The notes under the pieces were generated by a model. That model was not told the origin of the DNA. It searched no databases and saw only the letters and a program-made list of their open reading frames with translations. 64,000 nt of DNA from positions 48,689 to 112,688 of the forward strand of contig MCFE01000255.1 of NCBI GenBank assembly GCA_002104905.1, given 5' to 3'. The first letter of the stretch is position 1. Each line of letters starts with the position of its first letter. A program made the position numbers and the translations under genes. Shown here piece by piece: positions 1 through 9,648 of this stretch. Source of the stretch: Basidiobolus meristosporus CBS 931.73. Taxonomy: Eukaryota; Basidiobolomycota; Basidiobolomycetes; Basidiobolales; Basidiobolaceae.

Positions 1-485
1 TAGTTGGGGCTCCACCCTCAGTGGTTACCACAAACTTGTAGTATCTGATTAGGTTGACGTTGCCAGCTCTGTTCGGGATTTCTTGGAAATAATCCGAAGT
101 CACGATAATGGGCAAAAACCCTTCGTTGTTGTACCCCATCCATTGCTTAAGCGGCTTGCGTGTGTCAGACATCTCATAGAGGTATATATCTACTGTGGAT
201 TTCGCAACCAAGGTGCCGTAATACTTATTCCAACGCAGGATCTGGGAGCTTCCAACTGTCCAAGTGGCATTGAGCTCAGGTGAGCAGTAGAGCTGAGGAC
301 TGCACGGCGCATCTATTTCAATTGGGAAGAGTAAGAGGCTGGGAAGGGAGCAACAAGAGCACAAGACTGGATAGTTCTATACCATCGGCTACCGGGTCAG
401 CAGAACTACAGCAAATGAGGGAGAGAACCAGAAAGGCTGATATTATTAACCAAGAACGTCTTGTCGGCGCGACTGATAATTTCAT
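1..485 (-). CDS. Secreted cell-wall-type protein, 5' part (runs off window)
   Basis: Minus-strand gene whose 3' end lies outside the window. Exon 1 is 485-383 and exon 2 is 312-1, joined across a 70-nt intron (313-382; donor GTATAG, acceptor AATAG). The phases fit exactly: GAT G|AT gives Asp. Exon 1 starts at the ATG at 485-483 and encodes a textbook signal peptide: MKLSVAPTRRSW, then a hydrophobic core (LIISAFLVLSLICC), then SSA as a likely cleavage site. The mature start is Cys-rich (DAPCSPQLYCSPELNATW), followed by a beta-rich segment with GSSQILRWNKYYGTL and VDIYLYEMSDTRK. An N-terminal W-x-V-G-x-S-x-x-I-x-W pattern is typical of the Kre9/Knh1-like Ig fold of fungal wall or GPI-anchored proteins, but that family call is inference. 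The downstream part is unseen, so a GPI or membrane anchor cannot be judged. No function is claimed beyond secretion. Confidence 0.72.
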
Positions 486-2011
486 GACTGGAGAAAGGTC
501 AAGGTATCGATGGTAGCAAGTAGGGAAGGGACTAGCTAAAGGGTATAGGTAAAGAGGGTAGAGATGGTGCCAAGCACGGTTGTCTTGTCAGGTCTGCTTC
601 AAGAGGAATAAAAGTCAAAACAGCTGTCCACTTCGCAGAGAATAGGGAAAAGAGTATCTCATGAACACAAACAAAACCGCCGCCAAATTTTCTGACCCGG
701 GTTGATTGGCACAGAAGCTCTTGAAATATATATAACTTTTAAGAGTGCGCTTGCAAGCCATAGTCTTAATCTTAGATTAGGCATTGAGTATCGATCTGAG
801 TTGGTATTGGATCGTCTAAAATTAACTCGACTATAACGAGCAAATAGAGCATCACGTATGATGAGAACCTGATTGAATCAGGTATCATGTTGATAATTAG
901 TGGGCAATTTCAGAATGGCTCGCAATGGCAATGATATCCATCGCCGGTACATTGGAGGTCCAAGCCATGATTGGGCTGAGGCGGGCATTCACCACTGCAT
1001 CACTCTGGTGGTCACCCGCCCAATCAGCGCCGCCTGCTAATGAAATGGCGATGCACTCACATGCACGTCCCATTATGGCAGGAAAGTAGGCTGACATCCA
1101 TCAGATGAGGTCAAGGTCTTGGGCTATCCTTCTATAAGGATCCCAATGATGATCCTCTCCGCCTTCAACCGCGAAGGGATTCCTGATTACTGGTCCTCAC
1201 CATGCTCCGTGATCTGTGGAGCGAAGGCCGACGAGTTTTTTTCATGAGCCCGCTCCAATCCATGGATCGGATGAGGCCATTTGCCACCCTGATCTCGAGA
1301 GCGCCTCTGGGGCTACGCCCAGCTCGACGACGTAGGCTGCTTGTTCCGAGGACGTCGATCGTGTACCGAGGATTCAACCAATCCCTTGCATGCGACGGCG
1401 ATGTGTGGGGAGCGCTGGTCGACCCCCAAAACATTGGCAATCCAAGACACGGCCTGGTGAGGATGTTGCTGAATATACACCGCCATATCTAGGATCACTG
1501 CCGGGCTCACTGAGAAACCGGTTTAATTAACTTATGTAACCGTTGCCTTCTCTATCTCATCTGATGGCACTACGAACGTTGGCGCATATTTTCTGAGGTG
1601 GTACGGGCACTTGAATGCAGCCTGTGTAACAACCATGTTGAGCTGACCGATGCAGAGATGACTATCAAGCAGCTATGATGCTTCGTGAAGATCAGTGGTG
1701 TATCCACGGTGAGTCTTGACTGGTACAGCGCGGAAATCAGACATTGTCTTGGGGGCAGTGAGTGTAGATTGGGATTAGCACCGCGTCTCTATGCATGTCC
1801 ATCAAACAAGCCTGAAAGGGCACAACCTGCAGTTTCGGTGCGAGCTCTGATTTCATGATAACGAAGCAATGAGGTGGTAAATCCTGATACGATGTTCGTT
1901 TTAATGGGACGAGAATACAAATCGATTCAGGGTATCATGTCATATATATAATATGTCCTCACACGGACACGCAAACGGCCGTTGTGAATTTCGTCTAAAA
2001 AGGCACAGCAC
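486..2011. other. Intergenic region, no supported gene
   Basis: This lies between the start of the secreted-protein gene and the 3' end of the PP2C gene. A TATA-rich stretch (about 727-737) could be the promoter of the minus-strand gene. Around 897-1510 the DNA is GC- and CpG-rich and three reading frames are open for 65-96 codons on both strands. None has recognisable motifs or convincing splice links, so I make no gene call. A decayed gene remnant is possible. Confidence 0.5.
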
Positions 2012-3550
2012 TCAAGATTCCTGGAGTGGCAGGGTTTGTTCAGCCGAGGTGGCTAAGCCGCTAGCGTCCTCTTGGACTCGCTTACTAATCCACTGGTACC
2101 ATTCCTCTTCGGTCCTTCCTTGTAGAAAGCCTACGATCACCACCGTCATGTTGTCACAGCCAATGCCACCAAGCTCGCTATCGGGTGCCAGGCAATGATC
2201 CATCATGCTTTCGCATATCTGTGCTAAAGTTTGGTGCTCAGCAATCTTTGCTCGGACAAACGCGACCACTTCTTCTGAACTCATACAATCCCAAATACCT
2301 ACACAGACAGAACCTTGAGCGATGCGACCCTTCAACGAAGGAAATCGAATTACATACCGTCGCAAGCGAGGACAAGGAATTCGTCTTCAGTGGCCAAAGT
2401 GTGCTCTGCAACGTCAGGATTGGCTACAAAGCGAAGAATTGGCACCGATGTCTTTGATAGCAAGCATACAAACAGGTGCAGTATTACCAGTGACAATTTG
2501 ATCTTCAGGATTCAACTTGAGGTTCTGTTTAAATTCGAAATCCCCGATTGCTCGAGACAATGCCAAGTTGCCTGAAATCACAAGCAATTATTTGGTATAT
2601 ATCGATACAAGTCTTTGCTGATGTCCGGCTTACCATTCACTCGGCCAAACTCAACAAAGCCACCAGCAGCAACGATACGAGAAGATTCCCCTGATACAAG
2701 TATGAGCGATAGTTTCACGCAAATCTAAGCGAGCTTCCCCGCAGTCAAGAGGGTACCTTCGTTTACTGGCTTGTGATCTTCCGACATGGCCTTGGCTTTT
2801 CCACCGGCTGATAAAACAGCGCGAGAGTCACCGGCGTTTCCCTTTGGACCGGTCAGCTGTACATTCTGCAACTTTGAACAGAGTCACAATAGACTCACTT
2901 ACAACAAAGATCCTCTTGTCGGGGGTGATTAGTGCGGTGACTGCGGTGCAACCGGAGGAATCGTGAATAAAATCAGAATCTAAATTTGACAAAGCTTCAA
3001 CGTCTAAAGTTTGGTTCCCGGACAATAGGATTAATCCTAACCTCTTTTAAGATCCGAGTCTGCCCCTAGGAAACCATTCTTGATAGCAAGAGCATAGTCA
3101 CCCTGAAGAAAGGCCTCATCCTTGATGATTCGTTGATGCAACTGTTCCCCACTATATTTTGCGGCACCACGACCTGCAAGTTACATAGAATAAACGGTGT
3201 GAGTGTACAGAATGCAACTCTATCTGATATAAGCATACCTCCGTGGCCATCGTATACGCCGAAGAAACTTGTGTCGTTCAGATCTTTGAGCTTCAGTATG
3301 GTGGTGTGCGCATCTTCCATTGCTGTAGAGTTGTGGGGGTTGGGTTAAGGAAGAAGCTCGCTCTGTGATAGTAAGCTCTAACCAGAAGGCCGCAGCCGGC
3401 GCACCTCTACACAAATCGCAGAAGTTCCTGTCGAAGCAAAAGGATACTGACTCGCCAACCTTGCATGGCGGAGGCACCACAGATCAACCGCTCATCACCA
3501 TAGAAGGTCGAATGTTTCTCGACAACAGGCTCAGAGAGGGTTTGTCCCAT
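2012..3550 (-). CDS. PP2C-type protein phosphatase (Ptc2/Ptc3 group)
   Basis: Metal-dependent Ser/Thr phosphatase; the Ptc2/3 group acts in stress-MAPK and checkpoint down-regulation. Nine exons on the minus strand: 3550-3448, 3322-3239, 3173-3042, 2979-2903, 2856-2757, 2690-2634, 2571-2488, 2423-2358 and 2298-2012. All junctions are GT..AG and in phase, giving 329 aa. The start MGQTLSEP fits an N-myristoylation signal (Gly2, Ser6). Signature motifs in order: GWRVTMEDAH (31-40), [10 protein letters not shown] (54-63; Asp59/Gly60 bind metal), [15 protein letters not shown] (Asp142), [22 protein letters not shown] (Asp234, Asp238) and [10 protein letters not shown] (Asp283). All metal ligands of the family appear intact. 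It is shorter than yeast Ptc2, lacking a long C-terminal tail. One uncertainty: exon 4 could begin 24 nt earlier, at 3003, through an in-frame alternative acceptor (3004-3005), but that intron would be only 38 nt. Confidence 0.93.
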
Positions 3551-6492
3551 AATATGAAAATTGAAGGGTAATAGACAATAAAGAGCTGTGGCGATACTCT
3601 AAAGATTGTAGGAGGAAGAGGATACTCCAGCTGAGTTGGTCAAAATGGAAATCCAATAAAAAAATCAGGATTTAATAGGACTACTAGATGCACATTCAAT
3701 ACTGGTCCGTGTTCTCTTTTTACCCCCTAACTCTAGTATATGGTAATATTATCTACACCCCTAGTAGAATATTGTTTGATCCGGAAGGTTGCTTACTGCG
3801 AAATTCATTCCCAATAGCCTTGGCCTTGTAATTTCACAATCAAAGTTGGGCTTTATCTCGTACTATGAGGGCTTTACTCGGAGTTTGGTTTATCTAGTTC
3901 GCAATGATGCACTGCAGGTACATGTCGCATTGGTGGTAGACATGGCCGAAACCTCCGTTTGTGGTACGTGCAAACCACGTATTGCATCACTCCACCAGTA
4001 TACACCAGGACTCTAACTGTACTAGGCTAGCTTGGAACTACCGAGGCCCAGGATGGTCAGAGTTATGTCAATACATAATCAAGAATCATTCTAGCGGGTA
4101 TGCCCAGTATGGTTACAAGCTAATACCTATTGCTGTCAAATAAGGTATTTCATAAAGCTTCACAGTCAGAAAGGTCTATAATAAGGCCAGGTGGTACGAT
4201 TTTTGGAATGTTATCTGTATGTTCGCTATTGGATGACTCAGAATCCTTGATTTTCCGCTTCTCATAGGCACCTCCACTTGGCCAAGAATACAATCATCAC
4301 CTGCAAGTAATCAAGTCGCCTACGTTAGTGACAGTCAAAACAACGTACAGAACGTAGGAATCCCAACAACTCCAAGTTTGCGGTCGCAATACCTCAACAC
4401 GTTTAGAACGCACTCACCAACGGAAAGTTCTATACAGATTCGACGCCACACCAAATGTAATCATTGGCAGCGTTTGCAAGCAGTAGCTGAGGGAATAGCA
4501 TAAAAGAAGCCAGAATAATCCAGAATACCTCTTGCTGAGGTATTCGGCAAAGTTTTTCCAGGCAATTATTCCCGTGATGCTGTTTCAATTTCAGCCCACA
4601 AACTAGACCTTCAGCACCTGGTATTGATGATGAAGTTCTTGGTGATTAGGGTTTGTATAGCACAAACCTTCTTCGGATGCTGGATTGGCTGACTGGAAAG
4701 TCTAGTGTGAAATGAGTGTTGCAAGCAATCAGTAACACCTTGGAATTTATTTGTTCTAGGCACAGTTAGCTTATTGGATGAGAATCGAACCGCCAACACA
4801 TTATGATAATTCCTCTGATAGCCATGCTAAATTGAGGAACACTTAAATGGCTTCAATAGATTGTAGAACATTAGCAAATAGCCGCCATTGCACCAAACTC
4901 CTTGCATCTTGATTGCATAATTGGCTGGAAGCGATTTGGAATTTTTAGATGTGTCATTTCCTGAATTGCAATAATTCATAAAGCAATGTCTGGACTTGTT
5001 GGTTCTCTTTGCTGTTCTGCCTGTTGCCAGGGGATTTTGGTGCTGCACCTAATTATCATTTGCACATGGCGATTCAACATTTCATCAATTTGTAGGAAAT
5101 CGATCGCCTGATGCCCATGTTCGACATTGGAAAATTTATCAGAAATGTGCAAATCCTGCAAACATTGAAATTCTCCACAAACTACGCCTACATCTTGCCA
5201 TAACCACAACCTAACATTATGCATCGTTGTATTCAGCTATCTGAATTTCCACGAAACGTATGGAAATTCATTGGCACCCAGTAAACCTACAAGCAATTGC
5301 TCCGAATTACGCACAAGCTCCCGCTCATACTACCCTCAGATTACCATAGTCTATATTTACGTTTTCCCTTGAAGAACGCAAGCCTAGGTTGCAAACTTTC
5401 CACTTGATGGCCGTGTTATATTGGGTTTCCTAGGTGTCGCTGAGTCCCGCATTTGGGAGGGTCTATTTGCTCAAGGCTTGCTAAGCCATGCTCTTTCACC
5501 ACACTAGACAATGGTCAAACTTTGTAGTAGCCTAATCCTGGCCCTACTCATGGAATGCATAGGAAAGAAATCACTTTCTTATTTACTGCACCACCACTTC
5601 TAGGGCACCTTTTTCACTTCGTGTATACAGCAGAAAATAGTTCACCTGCTACTCTACAAGAGCAAGTGGATTGTCAAATACTCATATAGATGTAAGGAAA
5701 TAATCTAGTATAGTTCAGTATAGCTCCAGTAAAAAAGGAGGGTCATGTTTTGATTAAGGGGATATTGATTTGGTGAGAGCCTGAAGACTGCACTACAGCT
5801 AGGCATTATGGGCAACTATGTATGTAAATCATTGCTAGTGAAGCCAGTACAATTGGCTATATCCGAAACTGCTCGTGCGAACCTATCAGAGAGACTGCAG
5901 CAGTAATAGTTGGGAGTAGACTATCAGCGACTTTTCCATACAATCATGTTTCTGGTGCCTTCTTGAAAGTGTACGATCAACTAGATGAATAGGCTCATCG
6001 CCATATAAGTGATAATAACATCATTTGTGTAGCCACGTACCAACACAGCTCATAACATCATCCCAAACAACTATCTTGATTTTAATTCTGGCGATTTTTT
6101 CAACCAAACTGCAGGATGGCTCTCTTCATACGCATCAGAGAGTGGTGTAGATTTGAGGCACACCACTCCGTCATGGCATATATATTCTAACGTGGCTCAA
6201 AGTGGTCGCTCTCCGTGGTGACAGAGTTAAGGGCCGCGCTCCCAGCATTGCGTCTTGACCGGTCGATTGAAAACCATATCCTGCTACTAAGAGGGATTTC
6301 TATATCCGGTGGGGCCCATTGGGTTATCACAAGATTTGTAATCCACTACTGTTTGAGAAACCCAATATGGCACAGTCATTGCTGTAGGGCCGGAGATTTG
6401 ATGGTTGCCAGGTAATTGCGGCAGGTCGAGGAGCTGGATTGATGTAAGGCTAGGATCTCACGACGCAATGATGCAAGGCTCTGGCCATCAGC
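3551..6492. other. Long intergenic region, no supported gene
   Basis: About 2.9 kb of moderately AT-rich DNA. All open frames are under 85 codons, lack family motifs, and do not join across plausible introns. The segment just upstream of 3551 is the PP2C promoter region. No tRNA, rRNA or transposon signature was recognised. Short AT-rich blocks (around 3720-3780 and 5690-5760) may be decayed repeats. Confidence 0.45.
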
Positions 6493-7122
6493 ATGCTTTC
6501 TGTTGGGGTTGCCCACTTCTGTGGTGCATTTTCGCCCAGGAAAACGCGACGACAACCTCATGATGGCAAAACAGGGGAGGGAGCCCGCTTCATCGTTGTC
6601 AATGGAAGAGTGCTTCATTCCCCACAAATGGCTGGATCCAAGACGCCCCAACCTGTATACATGCCGCTTACCAATAGTCAGCTACGGATAGCAGTCACTT
6701 GTGCTTATACTTGCACCCCAGCAGCAAGGACGCCTTGTGTTTCATCAACATCACGGTTGGACGGCATCTGTCTGAGGAGTAGAGGCACAGTCTGTTGCAT
6801 CCATTCGTACCTGACTCGTGCGTACAACTCCCTGACAGCGGGTGACAGATGTGGGCCGCTCAAGGAACCATTTCTTAAGCGTGGTGATCCAGTGCTCAAA
6901 TCCGTTATCAGCGCACTCAGATTCGGATTGCCGGTCATATATGGATATATGGTTTTGAAATTCAATCCAATTCGAGAAACCTATGAGCAGCCAGGGTTGT
7001 CGTACACGTATTATTTAAATCTGTCGGGCCCCGCCGATTTTTTTGATTGGCTACCTTCGGACAAACAAATCCTGGCCTCGTATGACGTAAGTGCCGGGCA
7101 GGCACCTATCCGCTTGATTTAG
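6493..7122 (+). CDS. Hypothetical protein, weakly supported
   Basis: A 209-codon open frame (ATG 6493, stop 7120-7122) that I do not recognise. The C-terminal third looks the most protein-like: hydrophobic and aromatic residues such as FGLPVIYGYMVLKFNPIRE and ADFFDWLPSDKQILASYD. Just before the nominal end there is a strong donor, GAC|GTAAGT (donor at 7087). Splicing to an acceptor CAG about 64 nt downstream would skip this stop and continue in frame through TDAEFRKKRLSSG to a stop at 7253-7255. The true 3' end may therefore be 7255. The N-terminal half reads poorly and may contain an unrecognised intron or be non-coding. The opposite strand is also partly open (6705-6965), which lowers confidence. 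It lies about 320-450 bp upstream of the Cys-Pro repeat gene on the same strand. Confidence 0.3.
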   Translation: MLSVGVAHFCGAFSPRKTRRQPHDGKTGEGARFIVVNGRVLHSPQMAGSKTPQPVYMPLTNSQLRIAVTCAYTCTPAARTPCVSSTSRLDGICLRSRGTVCCIHSYLTRAYNSLTAGDRCGPLKEPFLKRGDPVLKSVISALRFGLPVIYGYMVLKFNPIRETYEQPGLSYTYYLNLSGPADFFDWLPSDKQILASYDVSAGQAPIRLI

Positions 7123-7426
7123 GAGCACCCCAGCGAATTGCAAGTATCAGACGGATGCTGAGTTCAGAAAGAAAAGGCTCAGCAGTGGGACTGCAGAACA
7201 CAGGAGTAACCCAAGGTGCCGTTATTGCAGTTGTCAAGCATCGATGTATAGCTGATCAGCTCGATAGGAGTCGGGTGGCATGAGGTTTCGATAGCCACAA
7301 ACCCATTCGCCAATCACGGGTCAGTTGACCACTAGCGAATGCTGAGACGAGATCATTGGTGCACGATAGTAGCCAAATAAGGGCATTCATTTTCCTCCTA
7401 TTCATGTTGAGCCTGGATTCACTGGC

Positions 7427-7435
7427 ATAAATAGA
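7427..7435 (+). promoter_or_regulatory. TATA-like element upstream of the Cys-Pro repeat gene
   Basis: CATAAATAG lies about 140 bp before the ATG at 7573. The leader before the start is pyrimidine-rich, and the start context AAATAAGATGTCC has a purine at -3. This is a weak call from position and composition only. Confidence 0.3.
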
Positions 7436-7572
7436 CGGGGCTGCCGGTATCCTTCCGCACATATTTTTGCCCATTACATCCACCACCGCTGATTGCTATT
7501 CACTGCGCAGACCCCTTACGCAGCGCCATCCAATAACTCCATCCTCGCACCGAACTTTGCCCTCTAAATAAG

Positions 7573-8820
7573 ATGTCCAGCTCCAACGCCGGTAAATGCC
7601 CTTACAGTGGACACTCCAAACCCGCCGCTGATTCCAGCGAGGCCTCCAAATGCCCCCTAGCCGGCAAATGCCCATACTACGACCAGGTGAAGAATGATCC
7701 TGCCCACCATTTGACCTCCGACCACGGAGAGTGCCCAGTCAAGGGGAAATGCCCATACTACGATGTCGTCAAGGAAGGTCACGACAAAGGCGAAGGGAAA
7801 TGCCCCTTCCTTGAGCACATGCAGGGCATGAGTTTGAATGAGGCCCACGAAGCCGGAAAGTGCCCTCTCGCCGGTAAATGCCCATATTATGACCAAGTCA
7901 AGAAGGATCCCGCTCATCACTTGACCGGCAGCCATGGCGAGTGTCCCGTAAAGGGCAAATGTCCATACTACGACCAAGTCAAGCAAAAGGAGGGCATGGA
8001 TACTGCCCATTCTTCCAAGTGCCCCCTTGCTGGTAAATGCCCATACTACAATCAGGTCAAAAATGATCCTGCACATCACTTGACCGCTGAGCATGGTCAA
8101 TGCCCAGTGAAAGGAAAATGCCCGTACTACGACGAGGTCAAGGAGGGTCATGAGGCAGGAGAAGGCAAATGCCCTTTCCTCGAACGCATGCAGGGTATGG
8201 GTGTCCATGAGGCCCATGAGTCCGGCAAATGCCCACTTGCTGGAAAGTGCCCATACTACGATCAGGTTAAGAAGGATCCCGCCCATCATTTAGCCGGGGA
8301 GCACGGCGAGTGCCCAGTCAAAGGAAAGTGCCCCTACTACGATCAGGTTAAGCAAAAGAGCGTTTCTGAGGCCGAGCACAAATCGAAGTGCCCTCTTGCT
8401 GGAAAATGCCCTTACTACGACCAAGTGAAGCAGGATCCTTCTCACCACTTGACTGGCGAACACGGAGAGTGTCCTGTCAAGGGCAAGTGTCCGTACTACG
8501 ATGTTGTTAAGGAGGGTCATCATACGGGGGAAGGAAAATGTCCTTTTGTTGAACACATGAAGGGTCATGGAAGTGGCGAAGCGCATGAGGCTGGAAAGTG
8601 CCCACTAGCTGGCAAGTGCCCCTACTACGACCAAGTCAAGAGTGACCCTTCACACCATCTCACCGGGGAGCATGGTGAATGCCCAGTCAAGGGTAAATGC
8701 CCATACTACGATGAAGTCAAGGAAAAGAGCACAGCTGAGGAAAGTTCATCAGCCCTACCCGAGGGCCATCCTCCAGTACCTGGTAGTACGACCGGAGGCA
8801 AGTGCCCATTTTCCAAGTGA
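7573..8820 (+). CDS. Cys-Pro (heme-regulatory-motif-like) repeat protein
   Basis: Intron-less 415-aa protein. After a 25-residue leader (MSSSNAGKCPYSG...) come three copies of a 123-residue super-repeat. Each is a 70-residue unit A (residues 26-95, 149-218, 272-341) followed by a 53-residue unit B (96-148, 219-271, from 342), with a short Pro/Gly tail ending GGKCPFSK. Each unit opens KCPLAGKCPYYDQVK, then DPAHHLT, HGECPVKGKCPYYD; unit A adds GEGKCPFLEHM. There are 29 cysteines and every one is followed by Pro. His pairs (HH) and HG are conserved in each unit. There is no signal peptide or membrane segment, so it is probably cytosolic or nuclear. Known: KCPF/CP motifs bind heme in ALA synthase presequences, heme oxygenase-2 and Hap1. 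Inferred: a multivalent heme or metal binder or buffer. Codons vary between repeats while residues stay fixed, indicating selection on the protein. Family not recognised. Confidence 0.85.
   Translation: MSSSNAGKCPYSGHSKPAADSSEASKCPLAGKCPYYDQVKNDPAHHLTSDHGECPVKGKCPYYDVVKEGHDKGEGKCPFLEHMQGMSLNEAHEAGKCPLAGKCPYYDQVKKDPAHHLTGSHGECPVKGKCPYYDQVKQKEGMDTAHSSKCPLAGKCPYYNQVKNDPAHHLTAEHGQCPVKGKCPYYDEVKEGHEAGEGKCPFLERMQGMGVHEAHESGKCPLAGKCPYYDQVKKDPAHHLAGEHGECPVKGKCPYYDQVKQKSVSEAEHKSKCPLAGKCPYYDQVKQDPSHHLTGEHGECPVKGKCPYYDVVKEGHHTGEGKCPFVEHMKGHGSGEAHEAGKCPLAGKCPYYDQVKSDPSHHLTGEHGECPVKGKCPYYDEVKEKSTAEESSSALPEGHPPVPGSTTGGKCPFSK
7648..8745 (+). repeat. Coding tandem repeat, three 369-bp super-units
   Basis: Super-units begin at 7648, 8017 and 8386 (exactly 369 bp apart), each made of a 210-bp A and a 159-bp B half. 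The last B unit diverges after its first 50 codons. Many differences between copies are third-position changes (for example gccggtaaatgc, gctggtaaatgc, gctggaaagtgc). Confidence 0.9.
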
Positions 8821-8944
8821 GTCCAGGTGTCGGGGATTCTGAAATTTATATATAAATGTATACCTACGAGCCATATGATCCCCCTACCCGCTTTGGGGAT
8901 TGCTTGTGTGAAAAGAATGCCACCCACAGTAGTAGAATTTGTTA

Positions 8945-8950
8945 AATAAA
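8945..8950 (+). terminator. Poly(A) signal of the Cys-Pro repeat gene
   Basis: AATAAA about 125 bp after the stop codon, in an AT-rich 3' region. Assigned from position only. Confidence 0.4.
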
Positions 8951-9396
8951 GTAAATCCATCCACGACGTTTATTACATCACTACCACTGTCAGCATCATC
9001 ATTCATTCCTACACTCGCACCGTCATCACGCTTGAGCCTAGTCAATGCTGACTTGGGCACTTTTAATTGCTCTTTGAATGTCCTCAATGAATCATGCTAA
9101 TTGAGGTCAGTTTAACAGTCGGCCATACCCAATGCACTTGTGCTAGATATCAAGTCGACCAATCCCCATTCTCCCACTAAGCTTGGGGCCTCGTGGGATT
9201 TGCTAGAAACATCGAGTCACTTCCAGTAGTTTCGTAAATTCGAAAAGCCACTGCGTATTGGAAATTCCAAGATTGGATCTTCCCTGAACGGTTTTGCAGG
9301 ACGCACCACTTCTCAATGCCATCTCGTGGTCGAATTCCACTTCACTTTGAAGAATGCCGCTAGCTATCCTGTATATACCACCCAGGGATGGTATAT
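8951..9396. other. Border zone between host genes and transposon nest
   Basis: No supported gene. On the minus strand, a frame open from about 9087 to 8884 reads TFKEQLKVPKSALTRLKRDD then an acidic stretch. This could be the last exon of a gene whose upstream part was lost to, or lies beyond, the transposons starting at 9397. It overlaps the 3' region of the Cys-Pro gene head-on, and no family is recognisable. Confidence 0.35.
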
Positions 9397-9648
9397 TGTT
9401 GTAAATCTTTGAGACATTGGAAGCTACTGGGAGATCCTGTAGATCATGTGATTTTCACTTCACAACTGACTGAATGTAAAAGTGGCATCTCTACCTTTAC
9501 TAGGTTTTGGCAAAGCAAACACATAATATATGCTCAGGGAGGTCTCAAGAACACATGTGCAAAACCTGGGGGCCTTTGAATTATTATGGGAACTGTCATG
9601 CTCTATACTTGGTATTTCTGGTAGTAACTCTATAAGTAAATCCCATTA
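9397..9648 (-). mobile_element. Truncated copia-A LTR
   Basis: Reverse-orientation LTR fragment. It starts TGTTGTAAATCTTTGAGA, matching the complement of the family LTR 3' end, and proceeds through the diagnostic attttcacttcacaactg, tgaatgtaaaagt, gaggtctcaagaacacatg and aagtaaatccca blocks. It decays after about 9648, before the other terminus. It marks the start of the repeat region. No internal domain is attached. Confidence 0.7.

Noticed and set aside
1165-1510. Overlapping frames on both strands (up to 96 codons) considered as a gene
   Set aside because: No motifs, no consistent splice joins, and three frames are equally open because of GC content.
4770-4850. GGTTCGATTC B-box-like string on the minus strand (near 4781-4795), suggesting a tRNA
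   Set aside because: The T-stem does not pair, no acceptor stem can be formed, and the candidate A box is poorly placed.
4611-5224. Several minus-strand frames of 60-82 codons
   Set aside because: Length expected by chance in this composition, and no family resemblance.
7657-8586. Long minus-strand open frames (210 and 98 codons) opposite the Cys-Pro gene
   Set aside because: They are the antisense shadow of a highly repetitive, codon-biased gene; the deduced protein only mirrors the repeat and has no motif.
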